A DNA stretch of 64,000 bases, from positions 19,555,640 through 19,619,639 of the forward strand of contig CM039128.1 in the NCBI GenBank assembly GCA_022036555.1, read 5' to 3'. The notes under the pieces are model-generated. The model saw nothing but the letters and a program-made list of their open reading frames with translations. It ran no database searches and was not told where the DNA came from. Made by a program: the position numbers and the translations under genes. Numbering within the stretch: the first letter of the stretch is position 1; each line of letters begins with the position of its first letter. This DNA comes from Microstegium vimineum. Lineage: Eukaryota; Streptophyta; Magnoliopsida; Poales; Poaceae. Of the stretch, positions 9,999 through 20,744 are shown one piece after another.

Positions 9999-10844
9999 AT
10001 GCGCGACGCACTGCCGCCCAGAGCGACTGTCGACGCCACCCCCCTTGAGGACGTGAACGAAGATGGAGTCCACACACCCGTGCACGAGATGGGAGCTCCG
10101 GCGCCTACGCCGTGGGACGACCCGCGACCCTCAGGCCTCCAACGGCCCTACCTCGAGAAGCTCCGCAGCGTGGGGCGGCAACTCAAGGAAGGGAAACAAC
10201 GAGCAGTCTTCAGACGCCTCCCTGACACCGCCACGAGCTATGCGTCGGCCAAAGAGGCGGTCAGAACGACCTTCTGCCCGGCAAGGCAAAGGGCTGGCCG
10301 CAGCGCGGCGGCTACAACGTGGGTCGCATCGGCGGGTCACGAAACTGCCCGTCCCCATGACGGGAAGAAGGGGGGCAAGTTCGACGACGTGCTCACCAAA
10401 CCATGCCCATACCACAGCATGTCGGTCAGGCACACGCTTCAGCAGTGCGACAAGATGGCCAGGTACTTCGCAATCGTTGAAAACGAGGGCGGGGATCGCA
10501 ACGACCCCTACCGCAACTATCGACAGGAGCAGGAGCGGCGCGAGGTCTTCGCGGCTGCCCCGACGGCTCCTGTTTTCCTCGACTGGTCGGAGTCCAACAT
10601 CACGTTCGGTCGAGGCGACCACCCGATCCATGTTACCCATCCGGGACGCTATCCACTCGTCGTGGACCCGATCATAGGGGATGTGTGCTTCACCAAGGTG
10701 TTGATGGATGGGGGCAGTGACCTCAACATCATGTTTTACAACGCCTTCGTGGCCTTGAAGGTGCCCAAGAAGAAGCTCCGACCAGGGGCGGTTTCCTTCC
10801 TGGGAATCGTCTGGAAAACCAGTCCTATCCATCGGGCAGATTGA
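9999..10844 (+). pseudogene. Gag C-terminus and aspartic protease of the Tat element
   Basis: The frame carries a degenerate knuckle-like motif (CPYHSMSVRHTLQQC at about residues 135-150) and then FTKVLMDGGSDLNIMFYNAF. The latter matches the protease active-site region of this clade, in which the motif is DGGS. In full-length relatives this is one gag-pro polyprotein. Here the capsid part is largely missing and the frame stops just after LGIVWKTSPIHRAD. The similarity continues in the next frame at 10846. Confidence 0.75.
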
Positions 10845-10845
10845 T

Positions 10846-12075
10846 TTGCAAGTGACATTCGGGGAGTCGAATAACTTCCGGAGAGAACTCTTCACTTTTG
10901 AGGTTGCACACTACCGCACGGCATACCATGCGGTGTTGGGAAGGCCGTGTTACGCGAAGTTCATGGCCGTCCCCAACTACACCTACCTCAAGCTCAAGAT
11001 GTCGGGACCGCACGGAATCATCACGGTCACCTCCGAGCTTTCGGAGGCATACCAGTGCGACGTGGACAGTTGCGAGAACGCCATGGCCAAGGCACGATGC
11101 CCAAGACTGGCGGCGGTGGCCGAAGCCGCGAGCAACGAAAGAGTCGACTCCAAGGGTGAGGGAACTTCACCCCCTTGAGGGGGTAAAAGAGATCCCGCTG
11201 GACCCGTCTAGGATGGACGGTCGAGTACTACACATCAACGCCTCCTTGGGTCCGGAGCAGGAGTCGACGCTCGTCGACTTTCTCTGTGCAAACGGCGACA
11301 TGTTTGCGTGGAGCCCTTTGGACGTTCTGGGCATACCAAGAGATGTAGCTGAGCACGCTCTAAAGATCTAACCCGACGCTCGTCCAGTGAAACAGCGCCT
11401 ACGCCGCTCCGACAAGGAGAAGCGACGAGCCATCGGCGAGGAGCTCCACAAGCTTTTGGCGGCCAGGTTCATCAAAGAGGTATTCCACCCCGAATGGCTA
11501 TCTAATCTAGTGTTAGTTAAGAAGAAGAACGGAGAGTGGAGAATGTGTGTTGATTACACCAGCCTAAACAAGGCATGTGGTAAAGACCCGTACCCCTCCC
11601 ACGCATTGATCAGATAGTCGATTCCACCTTGGGGTGCGAGACGCTTTCTATCCTTGATGCATACTCCGGTTACCATCAAATCCAGATGAAGGAGTCCGAC
11701 CAGCTTGCGACTTCCTTCATCACACCGTTTGGCTCTTTCTTCTATGTCACCATGCCGTTCGGCCTCAGAAACGCGGGAGCCACGTATCAGCGATGCATGC
11801 GCTCAGTTTTTGGGGAACTCATCGGGAGGACTGTCCAGGCATATGTGGACGACATAGTGGTAAAGTCCAAGCGGGCGGAAGCCATGATCACCAATCTCGA
11901 GACGGCGTTCGAAGCCCTGAAACTCAAGCGCGTCAAACTCAACCCTGAGAAGTGCTTATTCGGGGTACCACGTGGCATGCTCCTCGGTTTCATTGTCTCC
12001 GAGCGCGGCATCAAGGTCAATCCCAATAAAATCGCTGCCATCGCTAGCATGGGGGCGATTCATAACGTAAAGTGA
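10846..12075 (+). pseudogene. Protease tail and reverse transcriptase of the Tat element
   Basis: 10846-11178 encodes the protease C-terminal part (YHAVLGRPCYAKFMAVPNY). RT follows in at least three frames. 11387-11617 has FIKEVFHPEWLSNLVLVKKK and WRMCVDYTSLNKAC. 11629-12075 has LDAYSGYHQIQMK, MPFGLRNAGATYQRCM and the catalytic YVDD (AYVDDIVVKSK). The frame breaks between 11590 and 11635, so the gene is broken while its active-site motif is intact. The enzyme would copy element RNA into cDNA in virus-like particles. Confidence 0.9.
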
Positions 12076-12236
12076 GTACAACGAGTCATGGGGTGCCTCG
12101 CGTCCCTGAGTCGTTTCATCTCACGCCTCGACGAATGTGGCTCCCCCTCTGCCGACTCCTTAAGAAGACATAGCACTTCACCTGGACTCCCGAGGCGCAG
12201 GAGGCCCTAGACAAGCTGAAGGCGATTCTCACGAGC

Positions 12237-13160
12237 GTGCCCATACTCGTTCCGCCAGCACCGCACGTGGATCTTCTCCTATATATTGCCGCCACCACCC
12301 AGGTGGTGAGCGCCGTCATCATCGTCGAAAGAGAGGAGGAGGGTCACGCTCTAAAGGTCCAGCGTCCGGTATACTTCATCAGCGAGGTATTATCCGCGAC
12401 TAAGACTAGGTACCCTCAGATTTAGAAGCTCCTTTACGCGGTCCTCATCACACGAAGAAAGTTGCTCCACTACTTTGACGGCCATCACGTCACCGTCGTG
12501 TCCTCCTATCCCCTCGGGGAGGTAATACAGAGCCGCGAGGCCACGGGCCGGGTGGCGAAGTGGGTTCTTGAACTCATGGGAGAGTTCATCTCCTACGCAC
12601 CGCGGACGACCATCAAATCCCAGGTTCTCGCAGATTTCGTCGCCGAGTGGACCGAAATCCAGCTGCCGCCGACGCTGGAGAACCAGGATTGCTGGGTCAT
12701 GTACTTCGACGGGTCGCTGATCAAAACCGGCGCCGGCACCGGCCTCTTTCTCGTCTCCCCGCTCGGGGTCCAGCTCAAGTACATGATCTGTATATTCTTC
12801 CCGGCATCCAACAATGTCGCAAAATACGAGGCCCTGGTGAACGGGCTACACATAGCAACGGAGCTAGGCATCAAAAGACTCGACGCACGGGGCAATTCCC
12901 AACTCGTAGTGGAACAAGTCATGAAGGAGTTGAACTGCAACGACCCCAAGATGGCGGCATACTGCCAGGTGGTCCGCCACCTGGAAGAGAAGTTTGACGG
13001 CCTGAAACTCAACCACATCGCCAGAAAATACAACGAGGTGGCAGACAAGCTTGCGAAGTTGGCCTCCGGCCGAGGGGCCGTGCCCCCCGGAGTCTTCGCT
13101 AGCAACCTTCACAAGCCGTCTGTCACCTGGCACGCGGATCCCGAGGCCGAGGCCCGGTAA
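12237..13160 (+). pseudogene. RNase H and second archaeal-type RNase H of the Tat element
   Basis: 12237-12700 carries the RT-linked RNase H (VYFISEVLSATKTRYPQ, then a stop, then KLLHYFDGHHVTVVSSYPL). 12700-13090 holds a second domain beginning MYFDGSLIKTGAGTG with ASNNVAKYEALVNGLHIATE and KYNEVADKLAKLASG. In known elements a D-E-D type archaeal RNase H in this position marks the Tat lineage. The D of YFDGS and the E of AKYEAL are present. Confidence 0.88.
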
Positions 13161-13384
13161 CACCCGCGGCGGTGGTCATGGACATCGAAGAGACGCAAAG
13201 CGGCGCGAACGACCCACCGGCCGGCGACGGTGATCCCCTCCCCCACTGGAGGATCCCCATCCTAGACTGGTTAATTCGGTAGCACCTCCTAGCCGGCAGA
13301 AACAAGGCGCGCCGCATCGCATGACGCGCTAAATCCTTCGTCATTATCAACCAAGAGCTCTACAGGCGCAGCCCCACGGGGATA

Positions 13385-14486
13385 ATGCAACGTTGTATCC
13401 CCACCGAGCAGGGTGTGAGCCTGCTAGAGGACATATACACGGGGGACTGCGGGCATCACGCGCCCCCCCGCACGATCATCGGAAAGGCTTTCCGGCAAGG
13501 TTTCTACTGGCCGACGGCCGTAGCGAACGCCACAGAGATAGTGCGCTCCTGCGAAGGATGCCAGTTCTACGCTAAGAAGACTCACCTGCCCGCACAAGCC
13601 CTGCAGACCATTCCCCTCACATGGCCTTTTGCGGTTTGGGGTGTGGCCTTAGTAGGGCCCCTAGCCAAGGCGCCTGATGGCTTTGACCACCTGCTCGTCG
13701 CCATCGACAAGTTCTCGAAGTGGATCGAGGCGCGCCCCCTGGCTCAGATCAGGTCGGAGCAGGCGGTCCTGTTCTTCACAGACATAATACATCGGTTCGG
13801 AGTGCCCAACACGATCATCACCGACAACGGCACCCAATTCACTGGCAAAAAGTTCTTGGATTTTTGTGACAGGAGCCAAATTCGTGTGGACTGGGCGGCT
13901 GTCGCGCACACCCCAAACGAACGGGCAGGTCGAGCGTGCCAACGGGATGATCTTTCACGGGTTAAAACCGAGAATCTTTGACCGACTCAAGAAGTTTGGA
14001 GGCCGTTGGGTCGCGGAGTTCTCGGCCGTCCTCTGGAGCCTCGGGACGACCCAAAGCAGAGCAATCGGCTGCTCCCCATTCTTCATGCTCTACGGGGGAA
14101 GCCGTACTCCCGACCGACCTAGAGTACGGCTCGCCACGGGTGAAGGCCTACGATGAAGAAGGCAACCAAGCAGGCATGGAGGACGTCGTGGATCAGCTAG
14201 ATGAAGCAAGAGACATCACCCTCCGACATTCGGCAAAGTACCAGCAGGCCCTGAGGAGATACCATGACCGTCGCGTCTGAAAGCGCGAGTTCAACATCGG
14301 CGACCTGGTGCTCTGACTCAAGCAGAGCAACAATGGAAAACACGAGCTCACATCGCCATGGGAGGGGCCATATGTCATGGTGGAGGTCCTCCGTCCCGGA
14401 AGTTACAAGATCACCACCGTAGGCCCTGACAGTCAGGTCTTCTCTAACGTCTGGAACATCGAAAAGCTACGCCGCTTTTATCCCTA
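13385..14486 (+). pseudogene. Integrase of the Tat element, frameshifted, first catalytic Asp replaced
   Basis: The zinc-binding HHCC module is visible (GDCGHHAPPRTIIGKAFRQG, then CEGCQFYAKK). The core follows with TDNGTQF. The catalytic Glu (NGQVERANGM) is in another frame after a shift near 13860-13910. Where relatives have the first catalytic Asp (pattern WG-D-LVGP), this copy reads WGVALVGP, so the Asp is lost. The C-terminal part (YHDRRV stop KREFNIGDLVL; then SPWEGPYMV and IEKLRRFYP) ends at about 14486. The enzyme would be inactive. Confidence 0.88.
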
Positions 14487-17057
14487 AATACTCCTCCCGA
14501 ATAATATGTATACGCATGTATCTTTCCTTTAAAAGACATGATACACACGGAGCAAGCGGTGCATAGCCCGAACGCAGAGCGAGACGCGCCCCAACTCGCG
14601 GGTTCCCGTCTCGCTCGGGGGCTGGACAAGGGGCTGCTTCCCCCCCGGTTTTTTCGAAAAACTTGCCTCATTCCGACCTCTTGCTCAGACACCACTCCCT
14701 CTCGATTTGTTTCCCCGTCCACAGGAATGTTTTTTCTGATATTCGCAGGAACACCAGAGAGCTTGTAGCCGGCAAAAATTACCCAGGTCCAGGGCCACGT
14801 TTACCCAAAGATGCAAACAGGGCTCAGTCTTACCTTCGACCTAGCTCAACTGACGTGTGCAAAGATCAGACGGACACCTACACATCGGCACCGATGGGGA
14901 CGGCCTATGGGCCCAGGTAAGACAAAGGGATAGGGGCTATAGACGCCCCAACGACCCACTATGGTCCAGAGATACAGAGGCCAATCTAGCGGGGTTCGAA
15001 ACGGCCAACTTAGGACAACAGAGCGAGGGGCGAATAGGGAGTGGACACACTAGCGGTCATTAGCCTAGCAATCGGATGCTAAGGTCTCTCCCAGATTTCG
15101 TATTTGAGTCCGTCTTTATGGGTGATTGGTTCATGGTATTCCTACCGAAGGAAGGCAGCAAGTCCCCGGGACCCACCGAACGGACCCGGCTACTAGATGA
15201 AACCAATTTGGGGTGATCCACGACATGGGCCACAAGCCGGAACCCTAGCGAATGGAAACCGAACACCCCACTCAAATTTTCCCGATATCACCTCGACGAG
15301 CATCCATGGTTCGTCTGCCCCGAGGATAGCATGGTCCGGCTCACATTCCCCCTTCTCGCGGAGATATGCGCGGGGAACGAACAAAAGACGATACGGCCCC
15401 AAGATGATTTCTCTACTCCGGGTAGTGACTCGGGGGCTGGCATCGCACTTCACCATAGTTCTCGCAACTGGGTGAGAAAAAGGCGGACACATACACCTCA
15501 GACACAAAAACGATTAAATGATGGACTGAAGGGGGATCCCGGCCCAGGGCCAAAGGAAAGAAAAACAGGGCAGACATCTAATGCCCTATATACACCGGTA
15601 GCACCGCTCCAAGGGCTGCCTATCAACAGGTGGACTCCCAACGAGCCAACTGCTGCTGCTTCATCTCCCAGGACAGAACAACGACAACACCACCACTTCC
15701 AAGACATGCGCGGTCGACTATGCCGCCGGACAAGGGCATGACGAGTTGGTCAATCATTTGTTTGGGCCGCGCTTCGATTATCACACCGAGGACCCAACTA
15801 CCCTCCGGCACGGTAACGCCCCCCAGTTTTGGGGAGGCCTTCACCAGTATCAAAGGGCGTTCGGGGCCACCACCACGAAGCTCAACTAGGCATGCAACAC
15901 AAGTGCTTACACAGGTGCTACATGATCAGGCCAGCCTCACGCCCACACGCGGATGAGGCCAGCCTGACTTCCAGGGCCTCGGAAAGTGACCCCGTCACGT
16001 CCCTGCGTCGGCGCAGCCAAACGCGTTGGCCCGCAGGTCCACCGTCTCCCAATAGTGGCGTCGCCACCCAGCAGAGCCAAGGAATGTCTGGGTTAGAAGG
16101 CTGTGCGGGCGGACCGCGCAGTCTTTCCCGTAGACGCATCCTTGGGCCTCGACGAAAGGAGACGGTGAAGAAGCACCACCGTCTTGTGGGACGAGACGAC
16201 AGGGAAGAACTGCACTTACAACAGGGTTTTCCCCGTTCTCTCCCGCGCAAAAACACAAGACGATGGAGCTTCCTACGTAGAACTTCCCCTGAGCTCGGTA
16301 CACTTTTAAAAAGCCACCTGCCAGGGCGGCTCAAGGGTATCTCTGACGAGGCCTCAGAGGAAAAAGGTGGGGCAATCCATGCTGTGGGATTTTGAGTTTT
16401 ATCTCGCAGATGGCAGCCCCTATTTATAGCCCGTCTGGGCACCCGCACGACAGTCGGCCCGTGAAGCTACAACGCTCGCCCCCCCAATAAAACTGCACTG
16501 CGTGCCAGCGCCTGTTTCTGAGAGGGCGTGGCGAAGCCACAAATGGCCAAGCAGATGGCAGGCTCCGGGCGCGTCGTTCGAAAGTTTGACTACACGAGGG
16601 TAGTGTGCTCTCAGCGTCCTCAAACGAGAGAGCATGGTGCAGCCACTTTTGGGTCAAAAGAGGCGCAGTCAGACCAGGCCGATGCCAACCCAACATCGAC
16701 TGGTCAGGCAGACGCTCAGACCGAAAGGACAACACTGCGCAGTCTCGATTCATCATTTCAATGCGTGTCAGCCCGAGTACAACAGTACGCCCCATGGCAG
16801 GGCTGGCGTGCAAGCAAATCCCTGACTCCATGCGTATGGGAAAGTCTTCTCCTTCTCCTCGCCTCTTGAAAGGGGCGAAAGGCCAAATACTGTAGGCTCG
16901 ATCGAATAAGCCCTTAGGAGAAAAAATCTTTCTCCTAAGGCCTCGGGGGCTACACCCGGTGGATGCGCTCGCGCGCACCCACTGGAATTCAAAAACATAA
17001 CCAAACACCATAATCACTCTCGGAAGCCTCCGGTGTAGTCCATCACTACATCGCAGG
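14487..17057. other. 3' non-coding region of the Tat element
   Basis: It is 2.6 kb long with no conserved protein on the plus strand. The decamer CTCGGGGGCT recurs at 14614-14623, 15429-15438 and 16942-16951, and again as the polypurine tract at 17058-17067. A TATA-like box on the minus strand lies at 16421-16429. Minus-strand frames of 100-200 codons exist (for example 15918-16448 and 15995-16303), but none resembles a protein family I know. Confidence 0.6.
16421..16429 (-). promoter_or_regulatory. Candidate antisense promoter (TATA box) in the Tat 3' region
   Basis: Read on the minus strand the sequence is GGGCTATAAATAGGGGCTGCC in pieces: a strong plant TATA consensus (CTATAAATAG) followed by G-rich leader-like DNA. 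The first longer minus-strand frame downstream begins at 16303. Tat-type elements are known to carry antisense extra ORFs here. Activity is inferred only. Confidence 0.4.
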
Positions 17058-17069
17058 CTCGGGGGCTAC
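17058..17069 (+). other. Polypurine tract of the Tat element
   Basis: CTCGGGGGCTAC lies directly before the TGTCAG start of the 3' LTR. It is G-rich rather than strictly purine, as usual in grass gypsy elements. Confidence 0.75.
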
Positions 17070-18280
17070 TGTCAGATACCTAAGAATAGGGTACCCAAAC
17101 AACACGCTTCGCAAAAACAAAATCATCACCGGGGGTCCTCCGCCTCGCCCGAGCCCGGATGACGTCAGTACCCCCGGGGGCTCTTCTGCCCCAAGTCAGC
17201 TAAGACAACGACACTCCCTCGGAGGGCACTCCGCCTCGTCCGAGCTACGGTGATGTCATCCGTAACGCCACTCACCCTCGGGGGCTCTTCTGCCTCGCCC
17301 GAGCTAGGATGACATCATTACCCTCTAGGGACTTCCCGCCCAAAATGGCTAAGGCAGCGACACTCCCTCGGAGTATCTTCCGCCTCGTCCGAGCTAGGGT
17401 GACGTCATCCGTGACACCACCCGCCCTCGGGGACTTCACCAACCCATGGTGCGCCATAGTCAAAAGGTCCACATTATCGGCTCGTCCTTAGGAATGGGGG
17501 TTCAAGGCATGGATCACCATGCCTACCCCTGTTCAATCCTTATGGTACAAGCTCCAGTACCTGCCGGACCATCGACTGACGATTCGCCATCCCTCCGACA
17601 GACAGCTAAACAGGGATTAGGCCATAGACACCCCTGTACGACGTAACGCGGGGGTGCCTAGCCCTGTTCTGCCAACCTCCGCCCATGCCCAGATATGGCA
17701 ACAAGAACATTACGATTACAAGGCACGTGGCTATAGTTGCACCAAGGACGAACATGACCCAGGCGGCGAGCTAACAGGTGCAGTCTTCCCCGGGCAGGAA
17801 GGACGAACAGGACCCAGGCGGCGTGCCAACAGGCGCAGCTTCCCGGGAAGGAAGGCGAACGGGAGCCAGAAGCGTCCCCAAGTCAACAGCCTATACCGGG
17901 CCCACGTTCTCTCTCTCCCCACTGTACTCCCCGTCTCTCCCAATTTATAAAGGGGGAGACCGGACCTCCACTCTCTCTCTCTAAACACTTTCAACCCATT
18001 CGCACACACTCATACTCGCATTCACGCAAGCTCTCACCACGAACCTCGAACATCATACGCACGAGACCTGGGAACCCGCTTCCCTCTCTCACCATTGCTT
18101 GTAGCTCCCCTTTACGAGCTCTCCACGCTCGGTAATACGACTCCGCAACAAACTGGACGTAGGGCGTTCATGCCTGAACCAGTATAACCCCTATGTTCTC
18201 CGAGCGTAACCATCCGATCTCTGACACGTTTAGAAATTTACTCATTGGCCGTCTAGACCCCGCCATTTTAGACACCGACA
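17070..18280 (+). repeat. 3' LTR of the Tat-type element
   Basis: It starts TGTCAGATACC and ends GACACCGACA. It is collinear with 8042-9256 over its whole length with scattered substitutions and a few one- or two-base indels. The TATA box is at 17946-17951. Confidence 0.93.
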
Positions 18281-18908
18281 GACCTCCTAGATGACATTTC
18301 TCCATCAACCGGGAGACATGATTTGGGTCGAAGGCCATGAGGTTATGTGCCCAGAATCTGTACATGACCATGGTACGGTCGATGACTCTACAAGCAACAT
18401 GGCTTTTCGCCCAGCGTCTGCAGGAACGGTCTCCATATGGCCTAGGCACACCACGATCGAGCCTCTCGGAAAAAGGTCCTATCCCTGGCATCTCCCTAAG
18501 CGTGCATGAGCTGCTCGCCCTCTGCGCTGTGGGTTGCCAGCAGCGTACCTCCTTGGTAATCCCTATGGCACCTACGCGTGCAGAGGCTCCGCGTCCTACG
18601 ATCTGGGCCATAAGGAACCCAAGGCCGAACCATTCATCGCTATGGCTCACGACTTAGCAGGCACGACAAGACATACAAGTGAAACAAAAGCTCACCGCCA
18701 CGGATATAATACAACTTTGTAGTTTTCACTTACGCGTCCGAATACTTGTATCCGAGATACAAACTACTGTTGTCCCGTAGCAAACAAGGCCACTACAATC
18801 TCCGGATGTGGGGGAAAATACAAAAATTTGGGCAAGTACATATCACAATAAGTCCACGGCAACCATCTCAGACATCAAAAGAGAAAAGGCAACAGTTCAA
18901 ATCAATCA
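18281..18908. other. Flanking DNA 3' of the F-box gene
   Basis: It starts with the second copy of the GACCT duplication and continues the DNA that ended at 8041. A minus-strand frame (to 18650) shows no known domain. It may include the 3' UTR of the F-box gene (18700-18908). Confidence 0.4.
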
Positions 18909-19673
18909 TTACAGCCTCATTCTACTAATACGATAGGCGACCCTCTCATCAACATTCCTAGTCCAGATCTTGAATTCATGCCGAATACGACACTCTGGGC
19001 TACAATACCTGATGATCCCAGCCAGGTCGCTACCCGGCGGCCCAAAATGTCGGCATTCCTCCCAAACACAAACATAAGGATCATCGACGACCAACCCCGA
19101 CACATCTCCTAGGGCGCAAATCCTCCTCCGTCGCCGAATGATGTGAAGATCTTCGCGGGATTGGAAATGAAGGAGACTTAAGCCATGGTTGCCCCACCTG
19201 CCGTCTAACAATACACCACCACTGAGTCGATCGACGATGACAAGCACTTCCAAATCCACTGGGTTCACACGATACAACATCATGGATCTGAAGTACATGG
19301 CGCCATCATCTCCAGCTGCGACCGCCTGGCCAATAAGCGCCTGGCCGGTGGGATCCCGTCCCCACAACATCAACCTCTCCATGTCATGAAAACACAAAGC
19401 CTCTCGGTGATTGGCCCTGAGGAAGCGTTGTTCGAAGTTAGACTCCAGCAAAGGGCGGTAAGGGCGATAGTAGTGTTGAATCTGTCGAAGGGACAGGAGC
19501 CGAAGCATCGTATTGTCATCACAAATCCTACGAAAGACACGACAAACCCGACGAAGATTCAGGTACTTGAAGACGTTGTCACCATCGTCAATGACGCGAA
19601 GAAGGATCTAGAAGAGAAGGTCCTCCGGCAGCATCAACAACGCTATGGCAAGGCATGCGCAGTCCACATCCAT
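18909..19673 (-). pseudogene. F-box protein gene, At2g35280-like, with one in-frame stop
   Basis: The minus strand from ATG at 19673 encodes about 254 residues to the stop at 18909, interrupted by a single TAG at codon 22 (19608-19610). The N-terminus has F-box features: LMLPEDLLF, then ILLRVIDDGD and VCRVFRRICDDN. The rest (DPTGQALIGQAVAAGDDGAM, YFRSMMLYRVNP, DGRWGNHGLS, CVWEECRHFGPPGSD, RYCSPECRIRHEF) matches the plant F-box family typified by At2g35280 and At1g67340. That family has Sel1-like helices and a C-terminal Cys cluster (CX4C and CX3C here). F-box proteins select substrates for SCF ubiquitin ligases. The stop replaces what is probably Glu or Leu at the end of the LPEDLL segment. 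It may be a base error, a nonsense allele or an inactivated retro-captured copy. A TATA box lies 0.27 kb upstream. The surrounding DNA is retrotransposon 3' region, so this gene is probably element cargo. Confidence 0.75.
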
Positions 19674-19946
19674 CTCCTCAGCCAAATCGGTGCGCCTCCT
19701 GCGGTCGTTCTTGGCAACGACGAAGCCCTCTTATCCTTGCTTGCTCAAAATTGTTGGTAAACGTGAAAAAACTAGGCAAGGCGGCTAAGAGTTCCTTTGG
19801 TTCCCCAAATATATAGCACAAAGTCGTCGTCGCCTCGTATCTCACACGCGTGAGACTTGGGTCACAAAATACAACTCTTCGCATCCAGCACACGCTTTTT
19901 GGGTTGTAAAGATGTGAGTCTTCGCTTCCCGCCACCGCCATGTCCG

Positions 19947-19955
19947 CCTTTTATA
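19947..19955 (-). promoter_or_regulatory. TATA box of the F-box gene
   Basis: The minus strand reads TATAAAAGG, followed after about 30 bp by a leader of about 250 bp to the ATG at 19673. Another upstream ATG (19941) opens a non-conserved frame and is taken as leader. Confidence 0.5.
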
Positions 19956-20059
19956 CCAAACGGCGTGGCGCTTCACCTTCTAGGGTTTTTGGAAAACCAC
20001 AACGACGCCCGCAGCGCAGAAGGTTTGCCTTACATGGGCCAATTGTAGGCGGTTTTTAT

Positions 20060-20744
20060 TGGCCCATTTATCTTTTAACATAATTTCTTTTCAATTACTT
20101 CATTTAATTATAGTTGCTAATTCCTTAAATATTCACCACTCAGCAATCCTGAGGATTGCATATCTAAAAGCTTTTCTTGAGAAATTTCCTTCGCAGATAC
20201 AGTACCTCGGCTATACTAACCTAGCCGTCAGGTTTCACAAAACCGCCAGATGCAACAACAACCGGGGACTTCGTCGACCACAACCACGACTCAGGTACCT
20301 GGTCGCCAACTCCCGACTTTGTCAAACTACGTACACCGAGCAAGGATTGGGGACTGCGACCACGACATATAGAAGGCAGCTCGGAACAGTAAACACTCGG
20401 GGACTGCGAACAAAACAGAGCGATATGACCCTGATGCAAGAACCTCCCAGCTCCTTACATCAAGCTCGGGGACTAGGGTATTCGTAGTCATTTTTTACAA
20501 AACTTATGTTTTTATTCTTCGGTTTACAAGTTTTATCCATTCTTTATATTTTCTAAAGCTTGACACCACGTGCATACTTCACCTACTACCAAGCTCGGGG
20601 ACTAAGTGGGTACACTTCACCTCGCAGTGAATGTACTGCTTTGCTTCTCGGCAAGCTCTGTTGTTTCTATGTTGTTTTTGCAGAGCCTAAGTGGGTACAC
20701 TTCACCAGGAAAGGACTTTTCAAAAGTTTTCTTCTTTGACACGT
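20060..20744 (+). mobile_element. 3' internal region of an interrupted gypsy element (left part)
   Basis: The decamer CTCGGGGACT or close variants occurs near 20262, 20348, 20396, 20465 and 20593, and again at 28576-28585 across the Athila insertion. There it directly precedes an LTR-like start (TATTGGGGATATTACC). This is the 3' end style of grass Tat/gypsy elements. The right part continues at 28360 after the CACGT duplication. Confidence 0.5.

Larger units (their letters stand above)
8042..18280 (+). mobile_element. Complete Tat-type Ty3/gypsy LTR retrotransposon, 10.2 kb
   Basis: Two near-identical LTRs (8042-9256 and 17070-18280) flank a PBS, decayed gag-pol and a polypurine tract. The pentamer GACCT lies immediately before (8037-8041) and after (18281-18285), a perfect target-site duplication. 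The domain order is protease, RT, RNase H, a second archaeal-type RNase H, then integrase. The double RNase H is known for the Tat lineage. A 2.6 kb non-coding stretch between pol and the 3' LTR is also usual for Tat. The reading frames carry several stops and frameshifts and at least one catalytic substitution, so the copy is not autonomous. LTR similarity suggests a fairly recent insertion. Confidence 0.92.

Noticed and set aside
10131..13105. Long minus-strand frames (for example 10131-10895 and 12593-13105)
   Set aside because: They are shadows of the plus-strand gag-pol of the Tat element in GC-rich codons.
16424..17017. 197-codon minus-strand frame upstream of the antisense TATA box
   Set aside because: It spans the putative promoter itself and shows no family resemblance.
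18168..18650. 160-codon minus-strand frame
   Set aside because: It runs into the 3' LTR of the Tat element. The non-LTR part has no recognisable domain.
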